From: Pontibacter arcticus
GTDB taxonomy: Bacteria; Bacteroidota; Bacteroidia; Cytophagales; Hymenobacteraceae
Reading direction: 5' to 3'
NCBI RefSeq assembly: GCF_003284895.1
Contig: NZ_QMDV01000002.1
Coordinates: forward strand, 124,001 to 188,000
DNA length: 64,000 nt
The notes below the pieces were generated by a model that ran no database searches, was not told the DNA's origin, and saw only the letters and a list, made by a program, of their open reading frames with translations. Below, piece by piece: positions 53,460-61,172 of the stretch. The first letter of the stretch is position 1. Each line of letters starts with the position of its first letter. Both the position numbers and the translations under genes were made by a program.

Positions 53460-53602
53460 GAGGCTGTTCAGCGTTTTAAACAAATAAATTACTGCGGCCC
53501 TTGCTGCGTGTTTTCACCAGCAAGTATTAACGTATTGTTGTCGGTGAAAACACCAACAACGGCAGGTCCAGTTACTATAATTGAAAACGCTAAACAGCTT
53601 CT
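53460..53602. repeat. Bipartite palindromic repeat, complete copy with terminal repeats
   Basis: The outer ends GAGGCTGTTCAGCGTTTT (from 53460) and AAAACGCTAAACAGCTTC (to 53602) are inverted repeats at 16 of 18 positions. Inside lie two palindromes, TTGCTGCGTG-TTTT-CACCAGCAA near 53500-53523 and TTGTCGGTG-AAAA-CACCAACAA near 53538-53559. The total is about 143 bases with no coding frame, so it is MITE-like. The same unit in reverse orientation is at 55186-55311, so the two copies flank the sugar dehydrogenase gene. Confidence 0.7.
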
Positions 53603-53824
53603 ATTTGTCTACCGATCTAAATTATAAAAGCAGAAGTGAAAATCCAGTTTTAAAAGTGATGTCTTATAGGGTATTAGCTAAGTAATGATAGAACGTTTTT
53701 TAGATAGGCTTAAACTTTATGCAAGTATCGGAGTAAAAACATTTCGGTTAGCAGGTTGTTAAATTGCAACTGGTTACAGTAAAAGTATAGTTTTTAGTCC
53801 GAAAGAATACCTAACGCAGACACT

Positions 53825-55078
53825 ATGAATAAACCACTTCACATTTTTTTAGCGGCAGTTTTACTGGCAGGCGCTGGTACAAGCTGCAAGAATTCCGTTA
53901 ACTCAGATGATCCTTCGCAGGCACCGGAAATCCCTGAAAATTGCTCGCCACTGGAAACCCGTGCGGCCAATGTACCCGAGCAAAAACCTGCCTTTGCCGG
54001 CCAGACCCGTGCGTGCGGCATTAAAACGGAAGCTGCTTACAAAGTGGATGTGCTGGCAACCGGCCTCGAAAAACCGTGGGCTGTAGAGCCGCTGCCAGAC
54101 GGAACCTTGCTGGTGACCGAAAAGCCGGGTCGCATGCGTATCGTATCTGCATCTGGTACAGTAGGCGAGCCAATCAGTGGAGTGCCAAAAGTAGATCCGA
54201 AGGGGCAGGGTGGTTTACTGGATGTAGCCCTCAGCCCTGATTTTGCTTCGAACCGAACAATTTTCTGGAGTTTTTCTGAGCCCCGCGATGGCGGCAATGC
54301 AACCAGCGTAGCCAGAGGCGTACTTTCTGCAGACGGTAAAAGCCTGAGCCAGGTCAGCGTCATTTTCAGGGCCATGCCAACCTACGACGGCGATAAACAC
54401 TTTGGATCACGTTTAGCTTTCGGATCTGATGGTATGATCTATATGACCTTAGGCGAGCGTTCCGATATCGAAATCAGGCCGCAGGCACAGCAAATGAACA
54501 GCCACATGGGCAAAATATTACGCATCACCACGGATGGCGCTCCGGCTCCGGGTAACCCGTTTATGGGGCAGCAAGGCGCCTTACCGGAAATCTGGTCTTT
54601 AGGGCACCGTAACATGCAGGCGTCTGCTTTTGATGCCGAAGGTAATTTCTGGGTAGTGGATATGGGCCCGCAGGGTGGTGATGAGCTGAACAAAATAGAA
54701 AAAGGGAAGAATTACGGCTGGCCTGTGGTAACCTACGGCGAAGAATATTCCGGTAAACCAATTCCTAATTCTGTAACGGCAAAAGAAGGCTACGAGCAGC
54801 CTGTTTATTACTGGGATCCGGTAATTGCCCCTTCGGGCGCACAGTTTTATTCGGGTTCTGCATTTCCGGAGTGGCGTGGTAACTTGTTTGTGGGTGGCCT
54901 GAAAGATAAACTGCTGGTTCGTCTTAAACTGGAAAACGGACGCGTAACCGGCGAAGAACATCTGTTAAAAGATCGTAACCAACGCATCCGTGATGTACGC
55001 CAGGGCCCGGATGGCGCGCTGTATGTTGTAACCGATGCTTCGAACGGCGAACTCTGGAAAATCTCTCCCGGAAATTAA
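53825..55078 (+). CDS. PQQ-dependent sugar (sorbosone-type) dehydrogenase, lipoprotein
   Basis: A 417-residue protein with a lipoprotein-like signal (AGAGTSC, Cys21). The six-bladed propeller starts near residue 76 with VDVLATGLEKPWAVEPLPDGTLLVTEKPGR, and GQGGLLDVALSPDF, HFGSRLAFGSDGMIYMTLGER, SLGHRNMQASAFD and GGDELNKIEKGKNYGWP are the typical strings of soluble aldose/sorbosone dehydrogenases of the YliI/GDH-B type, with the PQQ-contacting His in HRN. It would oxidise sugars at the periplasmic face. The gene stands alone between two inverted palindromic repeats; nothing suggests that they regulate it. Confidence 0.88.
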   Translation: MNKPLHIFLAAVLLAGAGTSCKNSVNSDDPSQAPEIPENCSPLETRAANVPEQKPAFAGQTRACGIKTEAAYKVDVLATGLEKPWAVEPLPDGTLLVTEKPGRMRIVSASGTVGEPISGVPKVDPKGQGGLLDVALSPDFASNRTIFWSFSEPRDGGNATSVARGVLSADGKSLSQVSVIFRAMPTYDGDKHFGSRLAFGSDGMIYMTLGERSDIEIRPQAQQMNSHMGKILRITTDGAPAPGNPFMGQQGALPEIWSLGHRNMQASAFDAEGNFWVVDMGPQGGDELNKIEKGKNYGWPVVTYGEEYSGKPIPNSVTAKEGYEQPVYYWDPVIAPSGAQFYSGSAFPEWRGNLFVGGLKDKLLVRLKLENGRVTGEEHLLKDRNQRIRDVRQGPDGALYVVTDASNGELWKISPGN

Positions 55079-55112
55079 ATTGATTTGATCTCTACCTGAA
55101 TATAAATAAAAG

Positions 55113-55137
55113 AGGCTCCCCTAACAGGAGCCTTTTT
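55113..55137 (+). terminator. Hairpin terminator after the sugar dehydrogenase gene
   Basis: AGGCTCC (55113-55119) and GGAGCCT (55127-55133) pair, followed by a T run, 35 bases after the stop. Confidence 0.75.
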
Positions 55138-55185
55138 TATTTCATACTTTACAAAGTATAAATCGGGCTTAATATTTATACTTGA

Positions 55186-55311
55186 CTGCCGTTGTTGGTG
55201 TTTTCACCAACAACTATACTTCTGCCATGGAACTACTGCCTAATTGCTTGCTGGTGAAAACACGCAGCAAGGGCAGCCGAATCAGTTTTAAGTAAAACGA
55301 TGAACAGCTTC
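55186..55311. repeat. Bipartite palindromic repeat, second copy, opposite orientation
   Basis: CTGCCGTTGTTGGTG-TTTT-CACCAACAAC, about 36 bases of spacer, then TTGCTGGTGAAAACACGCAGCAAGGG, ending GATGAACAGCTTC. This is the reverse complement of the 53460 copy, including the outer GAAGCTGTTCATCGTTTTA end, but the other outer end is missing. The spacer differs between the copies. No gene lies inside it. Confidence 0.7.
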
Positions 55312-55355
55312 AAAGTATAAAAAGGGTTTAAGAAGTATACTTTATAACGATAAAA

Positions 55356-56006
55356 TCAGGATTTATAGGTTGCTACAACAGCCTCCAGGTTCTGCATAAA
55401 CAGGTGCATGTGGTAGCCATCTGCCAACGCATGGTGAAGGCCAATACTCAGCGGGAGTATAACCTTATCCTCTTCTATTTCGAGTTGACCAAAGCCCAGT
55501 TTAGGTACGCCCGCCTCTTCGCCATTTAAAGCAAAAGCATGTTCCATCCCTTTAAATTTAAACCACGGCAGAGTGGTCATGTGCAGCAGGTCTACGCCCT
55601 GGTAGCCATTAAAGAGTTTAGTGCTTTTCTTTACTTCGGCAATTATTTCAGCTCCCTGGCGGCAGAAATCTTCGAGTGTTTCGTGATAAGGGAAGTGCGT
55701 AAAGCCAACGTTGAGATCATCTTTTAAAACGGTACTCGATAGGTCAAGACCATTATACTTTACAACTTCGCCGTTTTGGATGCGGTAACAAAAGTTTTCG
55801 GTAGCGCGGGCAGCCTGCAAAGTCGCGTGCATGTACCCCAGCGAAACGGCTAATTTATTGGCTTTGCAATAAGTATAAAGTGGTGTTATATCGAGCTCGG
55901 TGTGTACGTTAAAGTATGGCTGCGAGAAAGTACTGAAAAACCGGAATGTCTCTTCGCGGTTCCAGCCGGTAATCGGGATCAGCTCTTGGCTGTAGCGGGT
56001 CTGCAT
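55356..56006 (-). CDS. Chloramphenicol acetyltransferase-like O-acetyltransferase
   Basis: A 216-residue enzyme of the CAT fold. Its hallmark is GLHHALADGYHMHLFMQ near 190-206, with catalytic His192 and Asp196 of the HHxxxDG motif. NREETFRFFSTFSQPYFNVHTELDIT near 15-40 and PWFKFKGMEHAFAL near 150-163 are the other family strings. The length is standard for CatA-type enzymes. Resistance cannot be assumed, because many chromosomal homologues have other acyl acceptors. It is monocistronic with its own start at 56006. Confidence 0.8.
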   Translation of the reverse strand: MQTRYSQELIPITGWNREETFRFFSTFSQPYFNVHTELDITPLYTYCKANKLAVSLGYMHATLQAARATENFCYRIQNGEVVKYNGLDLSSTVLKDDLNVGFTHFPYHETLEDFCRQGAEIIAEVKKSTKLFNGYQGVDLLHMTTLPWFKFKGMEHAFALNGEEAGVPKLGFGQLEIEEDKVILPLSIGLHHALADGYHMHLFMQNLEAVVATYKS

Positions 56007-56115
56007 GGGTAAGGAGTTGGTAAGCTATTCCCGGCAAAATTAGTTTTTTTGCTGATCAATCCGCTACACCTGGTTAGCAGTTACTTCACTACTTCTGAAA
56101 GTAAATATAAATACT

Positions 56116-56817
56116 TTAAAAATCCTGCCCCAATGAGATCTGGCCTACATGTTTCAACTCGTTAAGCTCTTTGTAAAGTTGTTTTACATGCAGATCGGTC
56201 GGCACAAAAACGTAAAGCTTCAGGGTGGTGTGCTGCTTGTTAGTAGATTGCACAATGTTAATGCTTTTAGTTGTGATCTCGTACTTCTCAAGTATAGACA
56301 TCACTTTGCTGGTCTCGATCTTGGTGGATGCAAAATTAACCTTGAGCGTTTTTAAAGACTTCCCGTTAAAAAACCGTTTTCCTATTTTATCAAGTATGGC
56401 AAGTACAAAAAGCAGCAGCAACGTAACCACAACAGCTGCATCGTACAAGCCTACGCCAACTGCCAGCCCTACCGCCGCAACTGCCCAGATGGTAGCCGCC
56501 GTAGTAAGGCCGTGCGTATTACCGCCCAACCTGAAAATGGCCCCTGCACCCAGGAAGCCAATTCCGGAAACAACCTGTGCGGCAATTCTGCCCGGGTCTA
56601 CGTTCGGGTAATTAGAGAAAGTTTGGGGAATAAACACCGAAATGATCATCAGCAGACACGAACCTGCTGAAATGATCATGTGCGTTCTCAGGCCGGCCTG
56701 CTGGCTGCGGCTTTCGCGTTCCCAGCCCAGCAAACCACCTAATACCGTACTTAAAAATATTCTGAAAACGATAGTGCCCGTATTTATTTCCGTTGATTCC
56801 AGGAAGCTCCAATCCAT
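56116..56817 (-). CDS. MgtC/SapB family inner-membrane protein
   Basis: A 233-residue protein with four to five membrane segments in its first 145 residues and a cytoplasmic ACT-like C-terminus. LGGLLGWERESRSQQAGLRTHMIISAGSCLL near 21-51 and DPGRIAAQVVSGIGFLGAGAIFR near 75-97 are the MgtC hallmarks, including GLRTH and the FLGAG motif. By family knowledge it helps survival at low magnesium or inside hosts and modulates ATP synthase or potassium levels. Transcribed alone. Confidence 0.92.
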   Translation of the reverse strand: MDWSFLESTEINTGTIVFRIFLSTVLGGLLGWERESRSQQAGLRTHMIISAGSCLLMIISVFIPQTFSNYPNVDPGRIAAQVVSGIGFLGAGAIFRLGGNTHGLTTAATIWAVAAVGLAVGVGLYDAAVVVTLLLLFVLAILDKIGKRFFNGKSLKTLKVNFASTKIETSKVMSILEKYEITTKSINIVQSTNKQHTTLKLYVFVPTDLHVKQLYKELNELKHVGQISLGQDF

Positions 56818-56991
56818 ATAAAGGCTGCTTAAATTGCCTATTCCTTTACTTAGGATGCTGCTGAAAGTTTAGAAAAAACGCCGATTTAAATGGCCGGAAA
56901 GCAACGTATAAACGCAAACACCCAGGTATAAACGCACTTGTTTTTTATCTGAAGTATAAAACGTGCCTATTTATACTTGATGATCAGCGTA

Positions 56992-58797
56992 TTATGCCGG
57001 GTTCACATTGGCATACATAGAACCGATCAGGTCGTCGTATTTTTTTACGATCACCTGCCGTTTCAGCTTCAGGGTAGGAGTGAGTTCACCGTTTTCGATG
57101 GTCCACTGCGACGGCATCAGCACAAATTTCTTTACCTGCTCTACCGGGTTAAAATTTTTGTTGTAATTATTGATGGCTTCCCGGATGAGGGCTTTGATCT
57201 GCGTATCCTGGGTTACGGCTTGGTTGCCGGGGTACGTTTTGCCCTGGTTGGTGTACCATTCTTTTAGCGCCTGGAAAGCCGGTACGATCAGCGCTCCCAC
57301 AAACTTCTGCTGTTCGCCAACCACCATAATCTGCTCGATCCAGTCGCTTTCCACCATCTTGTTTTCGATGGGTTGCGGGGCAACATACTTGCCGCCACTT
57401 GTCTTGAAAAGCTCTTTTTTGCGGTCGGTTATCTTCAGGAATTTACCATCTATCAGTGTGCCGATATCGCCGGTACGCAGCCACTCGCCGTCCATTACAT
57501 CGGCGGTCAGGTTAGGGTGTTTGTAGTAGCCCAGCATTACATTAGGGCCTTTGCAAAGTATTTCGCCATCGGCTGCAATTTTTACTTCCACACCTGTTAA
57601 CAAAGGGCCAACGGTACCAAACATCCTGTCTTTTTCAGGGTAACGGTTTCCGCTGATGATCGGCGAAGCTTCTGTTAAGCCATACCCCTCCTGGATAACG
57701 ATACCGGCTGCTGTAAACACTTTGAGCAAACGCATTTGGCAGGCAGCTGCTCCGGTAATAATGGCTTTCACTTCGCCGCCCAATGCTTCGCGCCACTTGC
57801 TGAAGATCAGTTTATCAGCCACGGCCAGTTGCAGGCGGTAACTCAGCGGTTTGGGTGTATTGATTTCGTACTGCTCGGCCAGCTTCAGTGCCCAGAAAAA
57901 AAGCGTGCGTTTAACGCCTGTCAGCTCGCGGCCTTTGGCTAAAATGCCTTCGTATACTTTCTCCAGCAGGCGCGGTACGGTGGTAAATAAAGTTGGTTTT
58001 ACTTCGCGCAGGTTGGCGGCAATTTTATCCATGCCTTCGGCATAATAAACAGCAGTACCGGCATACATAAAACAATAAGTAGCCATGCGTTCGAAGGCGT
58101 GGTTCAGTGGCAGAAAACTAAGCGCACGTTTGCCCTTCACGCCAATTTCTTCGATGATCTCGGTGCTGCCAAATACATTGCTGATAATGTTACGATGCGA
58201 TAACATCACACCTTTTGGTACGCCTGTTGTGCCCGAAGTATAAAGTATAGTAGCCAGGTCGCTTTCTTGTATATTATTCCGGCAGGTGTCAAGTTTAGCC
58301 TGGCTGGCAGGGGTTACGTTAACCAGCAGCTCAGACCAGTGCGGCACATATTCGATCTGCTCAAACGTATAAATGGTCTTAAAAGCGGGGAGGTGCGGCA
58401 GTATACTTTCTATTTTTTGATAAAGCGCTTTATCGCCCACAAAAATGTGCTTGATGCCGGCATCCTGAAGTATAAATTGCAACTCGTTTAAGTGTATGTT
58501 GGGGTAAACTGGCACTGATACAGCCCCAATCTGCTGAACCGCCAGATCCACCAGCATCCACTCCGGGCAATTCTGGCTGATAATAGCAATCTTATCGCGC
58601 TGCTCTATGCTGCCATCTCTCCCCGAAACGCCCAATGCCAGTAAACCCGCACTTAATTTATCTACGGTCTCCTGCACTTCCTGCGTATTATACTTACGCC
58701 ATTCGCCATTTTCTTTGGCTGCGAACATATCCTCCAGCGGGAAATTTTCCAGCTGATACGTCATGAAATCGAAGAGTCGTTTCGGGGGTGTGGTCAT
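56992..58797 (-). CDS. Long-chain acyl-CoA synthetase (AMP-forming)
   Basis: A 601-residue enzyme from the ATG at 58797 (a further ATG at 58833 adds 12 residues). The AMP-binding core is LATILYTSGTTGVPKGVMLSHRN near 182-204, followed by GYGLTEASP, GEILCKGPNVMLGYYK, and the hinge/linker WLRTGDIGTLIDGKFLKITDRKKELFKTSGGKYVAPQ near 450-486. The last part, with GELTPTLKLKRQVI, is typical of FadD15/FAA1-like ligases. It activates fatty acids to acyl-CoA at the membrane. No partner genes are nearby. Confidence 0.92.
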   Translation of the reverse strand: MTTPPKRLFDFMTYQLENFPLEDMFAAKENGEWRKYNTQEVQETVDKLSAGLLALGVSGRDGSIEQRDKIAIISQNCPEWMLVDLAVQQIGAVSVPVYPNIHLNELQFILQDAGIKHIFVGDKALYQKIESILPHLPAFKTIYTFEQIEYVPHWSELLVNVTPASQAKLDTCRNNIQESDLATILYTSGTTGVPKGVMLSHRNIISNVFGSTEIIEEIGVKGKRALSFLPLNHAFERMATYCFMYAGTAVYYAEGMDKIAANLREVKPTLFTTVPRLLEKVYEGILAKGRELTGVKRTLFFWALKLAEQYEINTPKPLSYRLQLAVADKLIFSKWREALGGEVKAIITGAAACQMRLLKVFTAAGIVIQEGYGLTEASPIISGNRYPEKDRMFGTVGPLLTGVEVKIAADGEILCKGPNVMLGYYKHPNLTADVMDGEWLRTGDIGTLIDGKFLKITDRKKELFKTSGGKYVAPQPIENKMVESDWIEQIMVVGEQQKFVGALIVPAFQALKEWYTNQGKTYPGNQAVTQDTQIKALIREAINNYNKNFNPVEQVKKFVLMPSQWTIENGELTPTLKLKRQVIVKKYDDLIGSMYANVNPA

Positions 58798-59064
58798 GGT
58801 AGTATTGTTTTTGTCAGGCTGCTTCAGCTGCATTGTGTTAAATAAACGCAGGCATAAGTTTTACGGGCAAATAAAACTGCTGTTCAGCATGCAAAAGTAC
58901 GTGTTACAAGTTGTATTATAAATGCAGAAAGTTAGTTAGCACCACAGTACATATCATTTTTATTTTTCGGATGATGCAAACGCTGTGTTTTAAGTATAAA
59001 CCAGCGCTACAACTAGTGTTCTGACTTTTTGAAAGTGCACACCAATTGCTTTTCAAAGTATAAA

Positions 59065-59090
59065 AAAGGCCACTTACAGGAGCGGCCTTT
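59065..59090 (-). terminator. Hairpin terminator
   Basis: AAAGGCC (59065-59071) and GGCCTTT (59084-59090) form a short stem; on the minus strand it is followed by a T run. It lies just after the stop of the outer-membrane-like gene that begins at 60016. Confidence 0.6.
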
Positions 59091-59116
59091 GTATACAGTC
59101 AAATTTATACTTTTTT

Positions 59117-60016
59117 CTAAAACATATATGTGAGGTTCAGCATGGTTCTGTTATTGCCTTTGGTAGCATGGTGCGCTTCGGTGCTGCTGACCGGAAGCTG
59201 GTACGTACCGCCAATTGCCAGATTTTTTACATACACGTTCAGCCCCAGGTTAGTGAAGTATGAATCGCCGCCTTTCTGCCTGTTCGCTACGCCGTGTTCT
59301 TTGTCTCCTTCGGCATGCTCATAATATATACCGGCACTTGGCAGCACCGAAATACGACCAACCTGCTGCCAGTAAAAAACATTGGAAGATGCACTGATCC
59401 TGTCACCGAATTTATAGCCGTCCTTATTTTCTGAATTGAAGCGGTAGGTAACATCGTTATTCAGGCCCATTTGCTTATAGCGGATGGTGTATATGCCATT
59501 CAGCAGGTAATCGGTGCTGCCGGTGCCGGGCTGCATGTTGCTGGCCAGCGTTTCTTCGTGCTGTTTGATATTTGTAGCGCCGGTCGCCAGTTTAACTCCT
59601 CCACCCAGTTGCAGTGTGTGTTTTAAGGGATGGCGCAGGCTGTCTCCGGTATTGATAAATGAATAATTGGCCAGCAGCGTTACATCTCCGAAACCCTGAC
59701 TTTTAACAGTGCTATGGCTGCCAGCCTGGTTGTTGAAAGTATAAGGTACAAAAGCAAAAACCTGCACATTTTTAACCGGTACAATCCGTCCCCAGAGCTC
59801 AGTGGTTGTAAAATGCTCTTCTGTAATTTCGGTGTGGTGGCCGTGGGTTGCTGTAATAGTATACGAGCGCGAAGTATAACGCAGACCCGCAAAGTTTTTA
59901 TGGAACTGTGGCAGAATACCAAAATAGCTTCCGCCCATGGTGCAGCCTTTGTCGCAGGCGTGTGTGTTAGTATTAAAAGCAAGCAGGGCAATGAGGAGTA
60001 AAAATAACTTTTTCAT
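59117..60016 (-). CDS. Outer-membrane beta-barrel protein of unknown role
   Basis: A 299-residue protein from the ATG at 60016 (an upstream start at 60040 is possible). A signal peptide ends in NTHA-C near residue 20. The mature start CDKGCTMGGSYFGILPQFHKNFAG has a CxxxC pair and is followed by alternating strands with YTSRSYTITATHGHHTEITEEH (rich in His), FGDVTLLANYSF, FVPYTF and a final LNLTYMF, ending in aromatic Phe as outer-membrane barrels do. It has the look of 'transporter' or MetA-type barrels. The His/Cys content and the location beside nos genes suggest metal handling (inference). Confidence 0.65.
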   Translation of the reverse strand: MKKLFLLLIALLAFNTNTHACDKGCTMGGSYFGILPQFHKNFAGLRYTSRSYTITATHGHHTEITEEHFTTTELWGRIVPVKNVQVFAFVPYTFNNQAGSHSTVKSQGFGDVTLLANYSFINTGDSLRHPLKHTLQLGGGVKLATGATNIKQHEETLASNMQPGTGSTDYLLNGIYTIRYKQMGLNNDVTYRFNSENKDGYKFGDRISASSNVFYWQQVGRISVLPSAGIYYEHAEGDKEHGVANRQKGGDSYFTNLGLNVYVKNLAIGGTYQLPVSSTEAHHATKGNNRTMLNLTYMF

Positions 60017-60075
60017 GACTTGAATTTTTGAGGATTTCATACTTGGTTTTCCTGGTGAGAAAGGAGGTAAGTGGA

Positions 60076-60453
60076 TTAAGAAAACCGGTATGCAGGAGGG
60101 TGGAAGATCATCATGCTAAACTCGCTTGATGAGCCAGCCAGATACGTATGTTTTTGAGTTTTAATTTCTGCTGATACTTCCTTTAACGGAGCAGCAAGTG
60201 GATAAAGGAACAAAACCAGATCAGTACCCTGAGCGAAATGGCGATGTGTCTGCTTATTCTGTTCCTGCGCTTTTTTTAATTCCTTTTTCAGGTAGCAGGA
60301 CCCCTGGCAGGTAGATTCCGGCACTGCTCTTTCCTCACACAGCGTAGCTGCGATAACGGCGCGGTTTAGCTGATAAAATACATACATGCCACTTCTGCTC
60401 ATGGCGTTTGCCATAATACCGATTAGCAGGAGAGAGCAAATGAGGTGTTTCAT
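60076..60453 (-). CDS. Small exported Cys/His protein, hypothetical
   Basis: A 125-residue protein with an N-terminal signal (MKHLICSLLLIGIMANAM). LCEERAVPESTCQGSCYLKKELKKAQEQ near 38-65 carries the conserved pattern C-x10-C-x3-C, and His residues follow (QTHRHFAQG, then HPPAYRF at the end). Similar short proteins occur beside metal transport genes in Bacteroidota, as far as I remember. The gene lies upstream of the beta-barrel gene in the same direction, probably one operon, and diverges from the nos cluster. A copper role is inference. Confidence 0.5.
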   Translation of the reverse strand: MKHLICSLLLIGIMANAMSRSGMYVFYQLNRAVIAATLCEERAVPESTCQGSCYLKKELKKAQEQNKQTHRHFAQGTDLVLFLYPLAAPLKEVSAEIKTQKHTYLAGSSSEFSMMIFHPPAYRFS

Positions 60454-60504
60454 TTTTCAGTACGGGTTACTGCGTCAAAGGTCAGGGAGAGATGCAGCCT
60501 TAAA

Positions 60505-60571
60505 AATGACAAAGATCATTAATAAAAGAGATTAAGGTCTTCTATTCTGTTAATACCAGCCTATACCTTTG
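60505..60571 (+). promoter_or_regulatory. Candidate Crp/Fnr-type site and -7 element of the nos operon
   Basis: AATGA-CAAAGA-TCATT (60505-60520) is a 5+6+5 dyad of the TGA-N-TCA type that Crp/Fnr regulators bind. TACCTTTG (60564-60571) is a good TAnnTTTG -7 element for the cytochrome gene, while no TTTG -33 element is visible, which fits an activator-dependent promoter. The dyad lies about 65 bases before the expected start of transcription. Confidence 0.35.
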
Positions 60572-60621
60572 TTTCATCATCAACCCGAAAACTGATGAGC
60601 CGAAACTAAAACACTAAAATC

Positions 60622-61146
60622 ATGAAAGATCAATTTACCCCACTAAAAGAGAAACTGACCAGTACTCTTTTCAAACCTTTCCAGTTAGCAGCTATGGCGC
60701 TGGTGTGCAGCACACTGCTTTTTGGCTGTTCCGGAGATGCTGAAAACCAGGCTACAACTACACAGGAAGAATCTAGTCTGGCGCAGGAAGCACCAGTTGA
60801 GGATGATGGCAAAGGAATAGGGCCTGTCGCTACAGTAGAAGTAGGAGCAGAAGTAGACGAAGCACTCGCTGCCAACGGCAAAACAATCTTCGAAGGCAAA
60901 TGTGCAGCTTGCCACCAGTTATCTGATCAGAAAATTGTAGGCCCGGGCCTTGCCGGCGTAACCGAAAGGCGCAAGCCGGAATGGGTAATGAACATGATCA
61001 TCAACCCGGAAGAAATGACCAAAAAAGACCCGCAAGCCAAAAAACTGCTGGCCGAGCACTTAACCCAGATGACCAACCAGGATATAGCTGAAAACGATGC
61101 CAGAGCGCTGCTCGAATTCCTGAGACAAAACGATAAGAACATCTAA
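60622..61146 (+). CDS. Lipoprotein c-type cytochrome of the nos cluster
   Basis: A 174-residue protein with a long N-terminus and lipobox LLFGC (Cys36), then an acidic linker (residues 40-80) and one cytochrome c domain. The heme site is CAACH near 94-98 with GPGLAGVTERR after it, and the distal ligand is probably one of the Met in MIINPEEMTKK or HLTQMTN. It sits 26 bases before nosZ, as in clade II nos clusters, and should feed electrons to the N2O reductase. The sequence Asp/Glu-Gln rich linker suggests that the heme domain reaches out from a membrane. Confidence 0.85.
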   Translation: MKDQFTPLKEKLTSTLFKPFQLAAMALVCSTLLFGCSGDAENQATTTQEESSLAQEAPVEDDGKGIGPVATVEVGAEVDEALAANGKTIFEGKCAACHQLSDQKIVGPGLAGVTERRKPEWVMNMIINPEEMTKKDPQAKKLLAEHLTQMTNQDIAENDARALLEFLRQNDKNI

Positions 61147-61172
61147 AAAAGATCAAATTAACCCATACGATA

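Noticed and set aside
55356..56006. Acquired chloramphenicol resistance gene
   Set aside because: Composition is that of the host and the gene stands in ordinary chromosomal context; many CAT-like enzymes are not resistance determinants.
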